Shown here piece by piece: positions 28,701-40,584 of a stretch of 64,000 bases of DNA. Both the position numbers and the translations under genes were made by a program. Numbering within the stretch: position 1 is the stretch's first letter; each line of letters starts with the position of its first letter. The notes under the pieces are model-generated. The model saw nothing but the letters and a program-made list of their open reading frames with translations, ran no database searches and was not told the DNA's origin. Origin of the DNA: Acanthochromis polyacanthus (Eukaryota > Chordata > Actinopteri > Pomacentridae); assembly GCF_021347895.1 (NCBI RefSeq), contig NC_067136.1, forward strand, positions 3,059,970-3,123,969, read 5' to 3'.

Positions 28701-29410
28701 AACAGTTTTCCTAAAGAATGTGCAGAGCAAAGCTATGTCCTCTCCTCTATTGTTCATATTTTCATCACATTGTCAGCCTTGATTGAACTTCTCACTCTAC
28801 CTCATATTATCAGGATCAGATTCATTCTTTGGACTGTTTTCCATCAGTCAGTTTGTCCTCTTGGTCAGCAGTAACAGCTAGCTAAATATCTAGCTTCTAC
28901 TGCTGAGAAAAAGATAGCATTAGCATGGATTAGCAACCCTGTTACTGTGATTAGAGTAGGGTTAGCAAACAACACATAAAACATGGAATAAAAATGGTAC
29001 CATTGATGTGTAAGCTGAGACAATCAAGCCTTTGATAGTTTATTACCTATTATTGATGAATATGGAGCAAAAAACTGTCAAATGAAGGCTTATTTTTCAA
29101 ACATTTTGAAGTCCAAATGACCTCCAATTCAGGAATGACCCATTTACTGTTTCCAGCTGTGATGGATGGTGTCTTGTGACCATCCAAGACATCCAGGGAC
29201 AGTTGTCTGTATAGTACACTGCTGCGACTAATGTGTTAATTGTGTCATAGTTTAACAGCTTCAGAGTCACGAGTGAAGTATTTCAGAAATCCAAACAATG
29301 TTTAGCTGAAAGGGAGACACTTTTTCCCTCGTTGATGTCTTTCCCTCCTCACCGCTTCTTCTTCTTGTCCTTCTGTCTCTCATTTCTCTTCCTCTTTCCA
29401 TTCTTTCTCA

Positions 29411-29816
29411 TCAGTCGTCCTCATTGCCTCCACTCAGAGCGCTCCGAAGGCTCCTCCAGAACTCCGGCCTTCGCTCCTCCTCCTGAGGCCACTCCAGGTA
29501 GGTGGTGGAGCTCATGAGCTTGCGCAGTTTGTAGAAGCGCTTGGGGACGTCGTCCTTGGACAGCGGCTCCAGCAGGATCAAGATGGCCGCCTCTCCGCCG
29601 GCGTGCCCGTCGAAAAGCCGGAAGTGGGAGAAGTCGAGCTCGTAGCGGCACCAGTCGGACTGCACAAAATTCTCTGAGAGGATGAAGATGGTCCGCCGGC
29701 TGCGCTCCATGGCGCTCATGATGTTGTCCACGATCCAGTGTCCAGGAAGGAAGTCCCGCTTGTGGAGGCACAGCGTCAACGACCGCAAAGTTCTGGGATC
29801 CCCGGAGTCGGACTCA
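29411..29816 (-). pseudogene. Orphan duplicate of the TLR2 C-terminal TIR exon
   Basis: On the - strand, after a tctgacag acceptor, the exon reads [40 protein letters not shown], then the [20 protein letters not shown] box and [16 protein letters not shown] to a TGA. It is a complete terminal exon with the BB-loop Pro, the acceptor and the stop intact. It differs from the in-place exon (55835-56240) by Asn instead of Asp near the end and about three silent changes. No other TLR2 exon lies beside it: the FAM111A-like array intervenes. By position it is a detached copy, though it could still serve as an alternative last exon. Confidence 0.85.
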
Positions 29817-30344
29817 CTGTCAGAATATTAACAAGAAGAAGGTCAAGATTCTGAATCTCTGAGGAGGAACTTGGTAAGAAAGCAATAAAGTACCGAACAC
29901 AACTTTTTGCTATAAGACACCCCCTACTCCTAGTGTCTTTATTCTCTCACCTACTTTCACTCATAGCTCTCTTCTCTGATGTTGTCTACCAGAACTCTTG
30001 ATTCCCTCACCTTGTATCATTGATAATTGTCTGAAAAGGCCTTCATCTTCTTACCATCTGTCATTGATTAGCAATGATTTTAAACCAACCACCATTATCT
30101 TCTGTATTTGCATGCTGTCCCCTCTGTTAATGTTCTGGTGTTGTGTTGATGTATGCTGGAATACTAATTAGAACACCCCACTACAGCAAACTTCTCATGA
30201 GGATTGTGGGTAAATTTCTTCAACAAGAGTGACACCTCTTCTCCTTTGTTACATCACTGCTGTCACTTAAACCAGAATCCAGGTCAATGTCTTAAACCTG
30301 AACTCACAAACATTTAAACTGATGTTCTTTGAACTGAATCATAC

Positions 30345-31340
30345 ATCACATCTGGCTGATCATTTTCTGCTTCATAAAATCATTTCCTGCTTCATTTTAC
30401 TCCAAACCATCAAGTGCATTGGAGGTGGGGTTTTTCTGACTCTCAAACTCATCAGATCTAACTTTGTACTATGAGATGCCAACATATACTTTGTCTTTAT
30501 GTTTAGCTTCTACAGTTACAACCATCACTGTCATTGAGTTTCATTGCCTTTTTTAATTTTGTGTTCTGAGTTTCTGTGGAAGCCGTTGTGTGTTCTGTAA
30601 GAACTTTTACATGGAAGCTTCACTTTTCTGGTTGAGTGTTTTTGGGCTTTGTTATTGTTTTAGTTTGTCTCTCCTGTAATATCTTCATATTAAAATAGTT
30701 AAAAGTCACTTTTTGGTTGTCCAAGTGTTAATTGTATTTTTCACTTCTTTTTATCTCACCAAACAGTTTGTTTCTGTTTTTCTCTTCAGTCTAAAACAAG
30801 CATCAGAAACATCAGAATACCTTCACTGAACATGTGGCCAGCATCTTTAAAACTTCTTTTTAATGCATGAATCTGCCTAAAACAGATCCTGTTTAATTGG
30901 CTGACACTTCAGTTGGATGTACTTTCAGAGGGTTTTCCATTGGCCCTGTTTTCTACCTGCTTTAGATCATGTTTTTGTCTCTGCCCAGGACAGAGTTGAC
31001 AACTGTTGCTTTTCCTGATTTTGTTGTCAAATCATCAACAAACCATCAGCTCCTCCATTTGGCCTTTTCTTCAATTTCATTCTGTCTTGGTTATATTGAA
31101 CAAAGTAGAGATGTCATCACTGTTGTTTCAAAGCTCAGTACACTCTGATATAGTGTGTGAAGTTTTCCCCCAGTTCACATGTGTGTATGTGAAGTGTTGT
31201 ATTTGTTGTATCTACACATTTGTGGCAACATTAGTGTAGATTGGTGTACGTCTGCCTTACACATATTTTGTCAGTTTATTTGTTTGTTTTAATTAACTTC
31301 TTTTCATAATTTTATAATTTTCAGTCTCTGAGTTTTATCC
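30345..31340. other. FAM111A-like 3' flank without its gene
   Basis: The sequence from acatctggctgatcattttc matches the 3' flanks of copies 1, 3 and 4, and the part near 31020-31070 matches 12045-12075. No protease coding sequence precedes it: it starts directly at the duplication breakpoint. It is a relic of another array unit. Confidence 0.6.
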
Positions 31341-32694
31341 ACAGTGGTGGAAAGAAGTTTTCGTACACCCTTAAAATGTTACACAATCTCAAATATTATC
31401 ATGAAATATTTGTGAAAACATTTTTTGTGTGTTTCAAGAGGTGTGGCCGCATGAGACAGACACAAACAAATACAAATGATTTTTTTTGTTGTTTACAAGA
31501 AAAACTAACAAAACTAAATTCTCTACAGTTTCAATGTGTCAGTTCTCAACATTGTTGGTTTCAAAGTCAACAAAGAACAGAGAATGTGTTCAAAACTGAA
31601 CCAAAAATAAACCATCATATCATCAGATTAATATTTAGTAGCTCTGCCATTAGCAGCAGTAAAACTCTAATCCTGGCTGGCATGTTCCCCACCAGCTTTT
31701 CACACTGTTGAGGGATCAACTTGTCCCATTCTTCTTGAATTATTGCTTTTAATTCTTCTAAATTCTTTGGTTTATGCTTTGAAATAGACAAACAAAAAGG
31801 AGTGGGTGGGTTTTGAGAATGCCACAATACTTGGCAGAGTTCAATGCGTCATCACAGACAGTGAGATGACCAACACCAGCAGCACTGATGTGTCCCCAAA
31901 CCATGGTGCTGCCTCCACCATGCTTGACAGTTGGTACTGCTGTAGACAATGCTTCTCCTGGCCTTCTGCATACTCTCACATTAGTTGAAGGAAAATAGAG
32001 CCGGAAACTGGACTCAACTGACCACTGAATCTTCTTCCAATTCCTGGCTGTCTAGCTCTTGTGTTCTTGGGCCCAACGACATCAGGCTAACCCCCGTCTC
32101 ATTGATCAGGGGCTTCTTGACAGCCTTGTAGGACCTTAAGTCTGGTGGAACACAGAACACCAGTTTGGCTTGAACACTACTGCTGAAGCTCCTGTGATGT
32201 CATTCGGTGGTTTTCCTGCACATGCGGATCAGGATGCGGTCATTTCTTGCTGAAGAAACCCTTGGATGTCCAGATCTTGGTTTGTTTTCCAAGCTGTTGG
32301 TTTGTCTGTATTTCTGCAGAGTGTATCCAGTCGCTGAAGGACTGCATCTGCATCTCCTGGCAATCTGGCAGCAGCTGTACGATTCCTGGCAGGGAATCTG
32401 TGTCTTCAGGCATGTTTCCTGCTTTAGGTTCCTTGTTCTAGTCAGTTTTGTCTCTGAAGAACTTTCAGATAGACTGGATTTATATAGACACGAACCACGG
32501 CAACAAAAAATGTCTTTTAATCAAAAGCACAACCTTCATTAGAGGGTCACTGGTACCAAAAAGACCCAATATTCAAATCTCTCATGTATTTTTATACAAT
32601 CAATCAATTTTAAGTTTTTAAAGGCTTTTTTTTAGGATTTGATTAGTATTTTGATTGTGACTGTGGGGTTTCTGAAAACTTGTTCTACCACTGT
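31341..32694 (-). mobile_element. Tc1-like transposon, decayed, with recognisable ends
   Basis: The left end cagtggtggaaagaagtttt is matched by the inverted right end (reverse complement cagtggtagaacaagttttc), about 1.35 kb apart. On the - strand, transposase pieces read TVKHGGGSTMVWGHISAAGV (31758-31979) and IQEEWDKLIPQQCEKLVGNM (31615-31827), which are the central and C-terminal parts of a DD34E enzyme. Frames are broken. The right half is repeated at 33337-33930. Confidence 0.75.
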
Positions 32695-34482
32695 ATATTA
32701 CACAACAGAATAGAGAGATGTCATCACTGTTCTGGATCATTCTCTTTCATCTCTTGACTACGATGTACACGCCCTTTAACACGCCCTGGCCCTTGCTGAT
32801 TGGTTGTCAGTTTGTGGTGCCTTCAGACTTCCTCGTCTTTACCTTCAGTGATTCAGGAAGAGACATAGGAAATGTTGTGGCCGGAGTGCAGCGCTCACAA
32901 GAGGGATAGATTTACAAATTAGTGTGTTTAAAGCCTTTTGATCATCCTTCATCCAACTCTGGTTCTCATGGAGGCCGTTTGACCGTCACTCCACGTTTCA
33001 CCGCTTATTTGCCGAAGTCACGAGCTCTTAATCCCACAAAGAGGAAATTCCAGGTAAACTCCGACTGGGTCTTTTGTCTGGCAATGATGTGAGTAAAATC
33101 CATGTTTTGAGTGTGTCAGAGAACTCTCTTCTATGATGGAACTGAAAAAGATTTTGATGTTTTCGGTTAAGAGTTGTATACCGGTTGGAAAATAGACAAC
33201 TTAGTCGCAACGGCACTAAAACAGGAGTGGCTGGGCTAGGACACATGAAAAAAATAAGAAATGTGGCTAATAAAAGTGGTTTTGTCGCGTAAAATGTCAT
33301 ATTAGCAGGAGGAAGATAAAGCTGACAGAATTTTCTTCCAGTTCCTGGCTGTCCTTTTGTGTGCTTGGGTCCAACGACGCTGGTTTAACCTCCATCTCTC
33401 ATTGATCAGGGGCTTCTTGACAGCCTTAAGTCCTTATGCCATCATCTGAAAGTCAGCCATGTACAGTGTAGGTGGAACACTGGACACTAGTTTGGTTTGA
33501 TCACTACTGCTGAAGCTCCTGTGATGTCATTGTCATATGGATCAGGACTGCATCTGCGCTATCTGGCAGCAACTGTACGATTCCTGGCTAAGAATCTGTG
33601 TCTTCAGGCATGTTTCCTGTGTCAGGTTCCTTGTTTTTGTCATTTTAGTCCTCGAAGAACTTTCAAATGTCCTGCTTTCTATAGACTCGAACCACGGCAA
33701 CAAAAATTGTGTCTTTTAATCAAAAGCACAACCTTCATTAGTGGATCACTGGTACCAAAATGATCCAGTACTCAAATATCTTGTGTATTTTTCATAGAAT
33801 CAAAAAATTTTAATAGATTTTTTTGGATTCATTTAGTATTTTGGCTGTGACAGTACTAGAAATTACACTTGAAGACCTAAGAGTGATTCTTAAAGCAATA
33901 TTTCACAAATGCACACTTTTTCTACCACTGTATATTACGCAACAGAATAGAGAGATGTCATCACTGTTCTGGATCATTCTCTTTCACCTCGTGATTACGA
34001 TGTACACACGCCCTTTTACACCTGGCCCTTGCTGATTGGTTGTCAGTTTGTGGTGCCTTCAGACTTCCTCGTCTTTACCTTTAGTGATTCAGGAAGAGAC
34101 TGAGGACAGGTTGTGGCCGGAATGCAGTGCTCGCAAGAGGGAAAGATTTACAAATTAGTGTGTTTAAAGCCTTTTCATCCAACTCTGGTTCTCATGGAGG
34201 CTGTTTGACCGTCACTCCACGTTTCACCGCTTGTTTGCCGAAGTCACGAGCTCTTAATCCCACAAAAGGGATGATGTGAGTAAAATCCATGTTTTGAGTG
34301 TGTCAGAGAACTCTCGTCTATGATGGAACTGAAAAAGATTTTGATGTTTTCGGTTTAGAGTTGTATACTGGTTGAAAAATAGACAACTTAGTCGCAATGG
34401 CACTAAAACAGGAGTGGCTGGGCTAGGCCGCATGAAAAAAATAAGAAATGTGGCTAATGAAAGTAGTTTTGTCGTGTAAAAT
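32028..34482. repeat. Local tandem duplication of about 1.2 kb
   Basis: The unit 32028-33300 recurs at 33337-34482. Both hold the right half of the Tc1-like element (ggggcttcttgacagcc), its right end, then the same unique flank (agagatgtcatcactgttct; gagtgtgtcagagaactctc). The duplication therefore postdates insertion of the transposon. No gene is seen in the unit. Confidence 0.85.
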
Positions 34483-35150
34483 GTACATTTACATGCATGT
34501 GATTAACCATCGCTTTGTTCTTTGTATATTTTTAATGACGTTTGTGTTGTATTCTACAACTCTGGACTTGTTCCTGTCAAAGAGTGCACTATTGTTGACT
34601 TGATCTTCTGCCCAAAGAGACAGATAAGAGATGGTGAGAACAAAGTAATCTGAAGGCAGTTACATTCCCTGCGGGAAATTTTTGCAGTGCCAGGTCTTGT
34701 GTGAATGTAACTGAAGTACATGTGTGATCTTGTCCACTGCTCAGCCACACCCTCAGTCAAACAGACCTGCATCTTTTCATATATCCAGCACTCAGACAGA
34801 CAGAGATGTAACCACAGACTGTATTTTAAAGATGGACGTAGCCACCTTGATGTGAAACATTAGTTTGTGAGGTCCAGTTCTGAAGCTTTGACTTTGGAAC
34901 GTGGCCGTGACCATCTTGATCTTTTTAAACTGGTTTTAACAAGTGAGGTGTTGAATCTGACTGAAGATGGGAGGACGCCATATACTCCTACTGTAGTCAC
35001 ATGTCAGTCACAAGTTAGCCCCACCCTACAGTCACCCTAATTATTGGTCTATTTTCCATAAATTGAACATCATGCAACCAAAGCACTCACCCCCTGCTGG
35101 CTGATAGAAAGAATGCAGGTTTGAGGCACTTCTGCAGTTGCATCACTTTT
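34483..35150. other. Spacer, no gene seen
   Basis: No conserved ORF, RNA or repeat is recognised apart from diffuse T-rich text. Confidence 0.3.
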
Positions 35151-35366
35151 CAGGGGCCTATTTCACGAAGCAGGTTTTACAAACTCTGAGTTTCTTCCAC
35201 AACTCTGAGTTGATCTACTCTGAGATAGAAAACTCTGAGTTTTCGGTTTCACAACGGCTGATATGAGTTGGGTTAATTAACTCGGAGTAGATTGACCCGG
35301 AGTTACGCGCGTGCACCGCAACTCTGAAAAGACAGCATCAATGGAACCCCGATTTGATGAGTCACC

Positions 35367-35518
35367 ATGGAAACGGGGAAGCGAAAGGCTGCGTTTTTGA
35401 ACTGGAAGTTTTTAACGCACTCATATGGCGAGTTTGAACACGTTTTTAGAAAGAAGTGCAACACCGCTGCAGCTGCAAAAGAGAGAGAGACGGTGTGGAG
35501 AACAGCCCGGATCAATAC
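35367..35518 (+). CDS. Harbinger Myb/SANT-like protein, first exon
   Basis: From the ATG at 35367 the frame reads METGKRKAAFLNWKFLTHSY then GEFEHVFRKKCNTAAAAKER, ETVWRTARINT, and a gtaagt donor at 35519. The pattern of spaced Trp residues and KKxNTAAAAKERE is typical of the Myb-like DNA-binding partner of Harbinger transposases. Likely later exon pieces are near 36024-36090 (DEEDETVSAAFTEGDPERHT) and 36190-36250 (MAGQQQDGSSASTAQT). A full-length protein was not reconstructed. Confidence 0.6.
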
Positions 35519-35903
35519 GTAAGTTTAAATGTAGTCCTTTGTAATCGTAATAATATTACAGGGAATAAGTGTCTGAATGGCAGCCTAGTAAGTTATTTCA
35601 TTTAGGGGAAATCCCGACGGGGCAGCAGCTTAAGATGAAATATAAAAACATTGTTCAAACAGGTCAGACCTCGGCATTATCTCATGGAGGTACTTCATGT
35701 TGATCATGTTTTACATTGTAAAGTAGCCTAAATATTAAGTGGCTGTTTGACTGTGCAGTTGTTTTATCCACACATAGCCTAAATGTCTGCATCCATATCA
35801 TGTTCTGTTAAATAATTAAGACTATTTAAACTAACATAGACTTCTGCTCAGCCAACAGAAAGAAAACAGATGCCTGTAAAACGGTGGTATAAAATGTCAT
35901 GGA

Positions 35904-35946
<43 letters not shown>

Positions 35947-36494
35947 TGTAATTGTAAGTAGGCAACACTCCAAAGATTTTGCCAAAGGATAATTTAAGTT
36001 TACTGAAACATGTCACTGATCTAGGATGAAGAGGATGAAACTGTGTCTGCTGCCTTTACAGAGGGGGATCCAGAAAGGCATACAGAGGATGTTACTGATA
36101 GTTCTCTTCTCATTCAGATTTTAGGTGGAATATAGAGTGTGACATTTAGCCTACACTGAAGTATTGCACATTCTCATCCTTTTTAACAGAGCATGGCTGG
36201 ACAGCAGCAGGATGGTTCCTCAGCTTCCACTGCACAGACTGACACAGTGAGATGGATGTTCAGGAAACAGCAGAGCTTCATTCTGTGGAATTCATGTGCA
36301 ACTGTATAATTTAATGTCCTCTATGTATTCCCAGTTATCAGTAAAACAGATTTACAAACTGCATTTGCTGAGAAAAATCAAAACAACAGATTAGGAGGGC
36401 AGATCTGGAAATTGAAATACTGGAGCACAAGTTAGAGGTGGTGATGGTCACAGGTGAATTATGTTAACTACTGGAACATGAACTGAACTATCTT

Positions 36495-37330
36495 TTATTT
36501 GTAGGGAATAAAGAAGAGCAAATGAAATGTGTATCTTGTCTTTATTTGCTGTGGTGGTGATGATGGTGACTTAAACTCTAAAGTGATTATTGCATACGGT
36601 GTCTCTGACTGCTCTGCTGTCCTGGATAGCTGCAGGTGGATGGGCTCATCATCTGGGTCTTCAGTTTGTAGGGCAGGGTGTTGCTCTCCTCTAATAGTGG
36701 TAATATTATGAAGAACAACACATGCCACAGTAATATCACAGGCCCTCTCAGGGGTCACCCTGAGGAGACGTAGGCTCTGGAAACGGGCTTTCAGCAGGAC
36801 TATGGTCATCTCCACCCGGGCTCTGGTCCTGCAGTGAGCCCGGTTGAAGTTCTGTTGGGGGCCTGGTTCAGGGTCAGGGTATGAGGTCATCAGCCTGGGT
36901 TGTCATGGTAACCCCTGTCACCCAGCAGAAGGCCATCAAACTCTCCTGTAATGTATAGTGGATACATCAGAGCATATTAAAGGAGGGAGACAAGAGAATT
37001 CTATTGTGAAAATCTTTATGCTGCTGACCACGCTGCAGTCTGTTGCTCAGGTTAGACTCTCCATAAATCCTGGAGTCATGAACAGACCCAGACCACGTGG
37101 CCTCTACATTAGAAATGATGTATGCAGCATCACATATGATCTGGACAGTGCAGAGAATGACAGATGTTGAACTATGATGCAGTCTTTGACATTTAGAAAC
37201 AGTAGTCAGTCTACCTGTAGCCTACCTGCACATTTATGCTGTGAATGGACTTCCTGTTCATGATGTGAGGGAGCTGTGATGGGGATGTGTGTGCATCTAT
37301 GCAGCCAATCACACTGGGAAATCCTAAAAG
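36495..37330 (-). pseudogene. Harbinger DDE nuclease (HARBI1-like), broken
   Basis: Read on the - strand from high to low coordinates: SVIGCIDAHT (first Asp, about 37280-37320), then ICDAAYIISNVEA (about 37100-37150), EFDGLLLGDRGY (second Asp, about 36900-36945), and FNRAHCRTRARVEMTIVLLK (Glu) with RVTPERACDITVACVVLHNI (36495-36890). These are the three acidic motif contexts of HARBI1-type nucleases. Gaps and frame changes between the pieces could be introns or damage. Confidence 0.7.
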
Positions 37331-38169
37331 AAATTCAAATGACTAATCCCAGTCAGAGGCTGCAGCACAATGTCATTAACAGAATATGATTTAAAATGAA
37401 TTTAACAGATCTCTACATCATTCACCTGCAATCCTGTGGAACTCCTCTTGATGTTCTGACAGGTTTATGTCCAGGAAAACCACAATGATGGTAAAAGTCG
37501 TTTCAGAGCCAGAAAAACTTTTCTGAATGTCCTCCATACAGCTGCCTTACTCTGCAAATGGAAGTTTTTTATATGATGTCAGAGATGCAAAGAACCGCAG
37601 CGCAACACACAATATCTGCTGGATGTGAGAGCATGACTGGTTGGTAATGTAAATGTAAGGACAGATTAGGTTGTTTATGTAGATTATGGACTTGAAACGA
37701 TTATGAAACGGTACCGCTCAAACCGATAATTGTCCGGAAATGCGAGAACATTTATGCTCGGTCTGATAACAATCTACCGATGAATATTTAATTATCTGTG
37801 CAGTAATGCTGCTCCTTTATCCACTGGATCGTTAATAAAAGCTGTTCTACGCCAAAACTCGCTCGCTTACTGACTGAATGAATGAGGAAATGAAACAGCG
37901 TGTGTGGCTGAAAGAGGGCGGAGACAGAGAGAAACTCGAGGTTTTCTCAGATAAACCTGCTGCCAACCAGGTTAGAGTCATAGAGTCTGTTACTGCGGTA
38001 ACTGACCGAGAGTTGAAGTTACCCCTCTTTGTGAAACAGGCTAGAGTTACCCCGCATTCCCTGGTTAGAGTTACCTCGTTTCTTAAAATGGAAAACTCTG
38101 AGTTTCCTTCATTTCAGGGTTAACAAACTCAGAGTTTTCCCTAAACCTGCTTCGTGAAATAGGCCCCAG

Positions 38170-39383
38170 ACCTCGAGGTTGAATCTGCCCTCTATACATG
38201 GGTTATTCCATTTGGTGTCATCAGGAGCCTTCTGCTCAAGCATCTCTGATTTGCTGAGAACTTTATCGTAAATTATGGATATTTAAAATGGAATTTGAGA
38301 AAACTTAGCTTATTGTGTCAAGTGCTTTTTGAGATAAGTTTTTTTAAGGAATTTGCGTGTAGATCCACATTAAGCACATTTTCACACATTAAAGCTTGAG
38401 GCTGTTTGAATAATAATATCTCAGGAAATGTTGAAGATAAAAGCCTGAAATTTTCATAGTTTTTCTTCATGTATTTGATTTTGAATCTCCGGTATTGGAT
38501 AATTAGATTAAATAATCTCTGATTATGGGTGGGTTAAAAATGTCAAGCAAGTATAAGAAGTTCTACCACAAAAACAAAAATATTCTGAAAACTGTGTTCT
38601 AAATGGTTCAGATCATCAACCAATATTTTAGTTTTTGTGGGTCAACATGTTCAATCTGTTATAAAGGTTAAATGCAAATTCTATGTTTAGTTTTTTTCTT
38701 TATTGTGACAGTATTTTATGTTGAAAAAAGTATTCCATATGTTGGTTTGGTATTATTGTGACATGCAGCAACAGAAAATATCAACAGTTGACTTCTGCAT
38801 GATCAGTTTTTTTTTTTTTTGCCAATATGAGCTCAAAGATGTGACTTCTAATGCCGGTTTCCTTTTTCTAGTATTTTAACACATGATTGAGCTGAAGGCC
38901 CCTGCTGATCAGTGATGGAATAACCTGTTAGTGTTTTGTACCTATTAAAATGTTGGTGTTTGTCATTTCCTGGTTTAGATGATAAATAGTTGACAGTTAT
39001 ATTTCATACCTCAGGGGTATCCACTTTCACACACCTTTGGGTTTAGTCTCAACACATGAAGAGGCGGGGGTTTGAATCATCAACTTTGTAATTATTGAAC
39101 AACCTACTCAGCCCCCTGGGCCACAGCCACCCCCTGGTTTATCACATAGATTTAACAACCTGACTCTGTCCTGAGCTCTGATTTTCACAGTTTCATCTCC
39201 GTTGCAGGGTGTCGACGCCTGAGTTCTTCAAACACTCTTTGAAACTTTGAACCATCAATCTGTTTGTGCACATTGTTCCAAGGCGAGTCATTTCTCCTAG
39301 ATCTGGATCTGTGTTGAATTAAATAAATAAAACACCTGAAGTTTTATTCAATAACACCCACGTTACTGACATTTCATTGTCAG
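38170..39383. other. Spacer, no gene seen
   Basis: AT-rich DNA with no supported exon. An untranslated first exon for the gene that begins at 39384 may lie here but could not be recognised. Confidence 0.3.
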
Positions 39384-39449
39384 GTGAAAATGCCTCTCAA
39401 AAAGCGAAAGCCGACAGAGGACATCGGGCTCTTTTTAAATAAGAAAACT
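39384..39449 (+). CDS. FAM111A-like copy 4, first coding exon with PIP-like motif
   Basis: After a cattgtcag acceptor, gtgaaa leads into ATG at 39390. The 20 residues are MPLKKRKPTEDIGLFLNKKT, followed by a gtaagt donor in phase 0. Human FAM111A also opens with a basic stretch followed by a PCNA-binding (PIP) box. Here TEDIGLFL has the spacing of a degenerate PIP box, with Leu in the second aromatic position. The link to the body 6.5 kb downstream is inferred from frame continuity through the next two exons. Confidence 0.5.
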
Positions 39450-39562
39450 GTAAGTAATGGCATGGTTAATAAGTGTTTAAATTTTTAATCGTCTTGTTAC
39501 TTGTGTAGGTCAGATTAGCCACTCCATGATCAATTGATTTATTTTTCTTTACATTTCATCAG

Positions 39563-39625
39563 GTCAGTTCTGGTGGCAGCAGCAGCACAAAGAGCTCACA
39601 GGCAGACAGAGTCTCAACTTCTCAG
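39563..39625 (+). CDS. FAM111A-like copy 4, second coding exon (Ser-rich)
   Basis: This 63 bp exon between a tttcatcag acceptor and a gtgagt donor encodes VSSGGSSSTKSSQADRVSTS then Q, open and in phase 0 on both sides. The downstream intron resembles the one after 9961 in copy 1, which ties it to this family. The next exon (45990) starts with ATG in the same phase, so the three exons give one continuous frame. Confidence 0.5.
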
Positions 39626-40429
39626 GTGAGTTTATGAAGTGACTGATAAAAAACCAACACATTTTAGAGTAATTTCAGTTGCAAAATGCTACAGTCCTGT
39701 ACAGCAACAACAAGACCAACAGTGACCATGGTGATGAGTAAAAACTAAAAAGCTTTGTGAAGGTTAAAGTGTATGAGGTCCGATCAAAGTTCAGAGATTG
39801 CGCTAAACAAAAATCAAAAACCGTATGTGATTGAAACTTGGCCATTATCCTCTTTGCAGTCTTTTCCTTCTTCAGTGATACACTGCTTCCAGTGCTCCTG
39901 CAACACTCAAAACTCTTCCTGGAAGTTGGGTTGTGTCAGCATGTCTAACCCAAAACCTTTTCTAACCTTTGTGCCCATTCTAGAAAGAGAATTTTGTTTT
40001 GTAAATTTTGACAATATGAATATTTGATCAGCTATATGCCTACTGTCATAGTCCAGACACACACACACACACCTCATCAGAGCATTTGCTGCAGCTGCAG
40101 TGGGACCGCAGCTGGAGCAGATCAGTCATCAGTGGCAAATAAAGCCTGGGGCTCGCCCCATCAGTTCTTGTCGGTTCATTGTTGCTGCTGATTCCCATTC
40201 AGCCAACCTATCTTGGCTCTGGTCTGCTGCCCCCCTTGTTTGGACTTTGAATTTGTGAGTTGTGCCATTTTTCTTAGTTTAATATCTAGCCCATGTAGTG
40301 GCCTGTTTAGTTTATCATCCTTTAATTTTGTACCCTGTTTTCTGTATGGAGTTCGGTCGCCTTAATTACTTCAGTCTGTGGTCAGTTTCTGCTAAATAAA
40401 TCTTGGTTTGTATCTCAGTCTGTCTGGAT

Positions 40430-40553
40430 GTTTTTGGTGCCTGCACAATGGGTTCAAACCAGGACTGGTTTCAGACTGCCTTGGTTGAGTCTCAGAATGT
40501 TTTTTAGGAGTACTTTAGGTTTGGATTTGGTCCAGATTTTGCCTTGGTTTTTG

Positions 40554-40584
<31 letters not shown>

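Larger units (their letters stand above)
28200..30335. repeat. Segmental duplication, left copy (TLR2 tail)
   Basis: The stretch is almost identical to 54780-56758, including the TIR exon and about 520 bp of the intron before it. The right breakpoint follows ctgatgttctttgaac: here the sequence switches to FAM111A-like 3' flank, while the right copy continues into the rest of the TLR2 intron. Confidence 0.9.
35154..38166. mobile_element. PIF/Harbinger DNA transposon with perfect ends
   Basis: The ends are exact inverted repeats: gggcctatttcacgaagcag on the left, its reverse complement at 38146-38166. They are flanked by the 3 bp direct repeat CAG (35151-35153 and 38167-38169), the target size of this superfamily. 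Further inside, both ends carry many aactctgagtt/aaactcagagtt words in mirrored orientation. The element holds a Myb-like gene on + and a DDE nuclease gene on -, the usual pair. An (AT)n run lies at 35907-35944. Some frame breaks suggest it is no longer autonomous. Confidence 0.88.

Noticed and set aside
28411..28782. Cys/His/Phe-rich ORF resembling a zinc-binding protein
   Set aside because: It is a translation of the tgtctcgtttttgtcat minisatellite. Spacing is set by the DNA repeat and there is no splice or start context.
29421..29771. 116-residue Arg/Pro-rich ORF overlapping the orphan TIR exon (also at 55845-56195)
   Set aside because: It is an alternate-frame shadow of the GC-rich TIR coding sequence.
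40044..40447. A second solo LTR (tgtcatagtcc ... cctgcaca)
   Set aside because: The text has LTR-like ends and an aataaa near its right side, but no flanking target repeat was found, so it is mentioned only within the intron entry.
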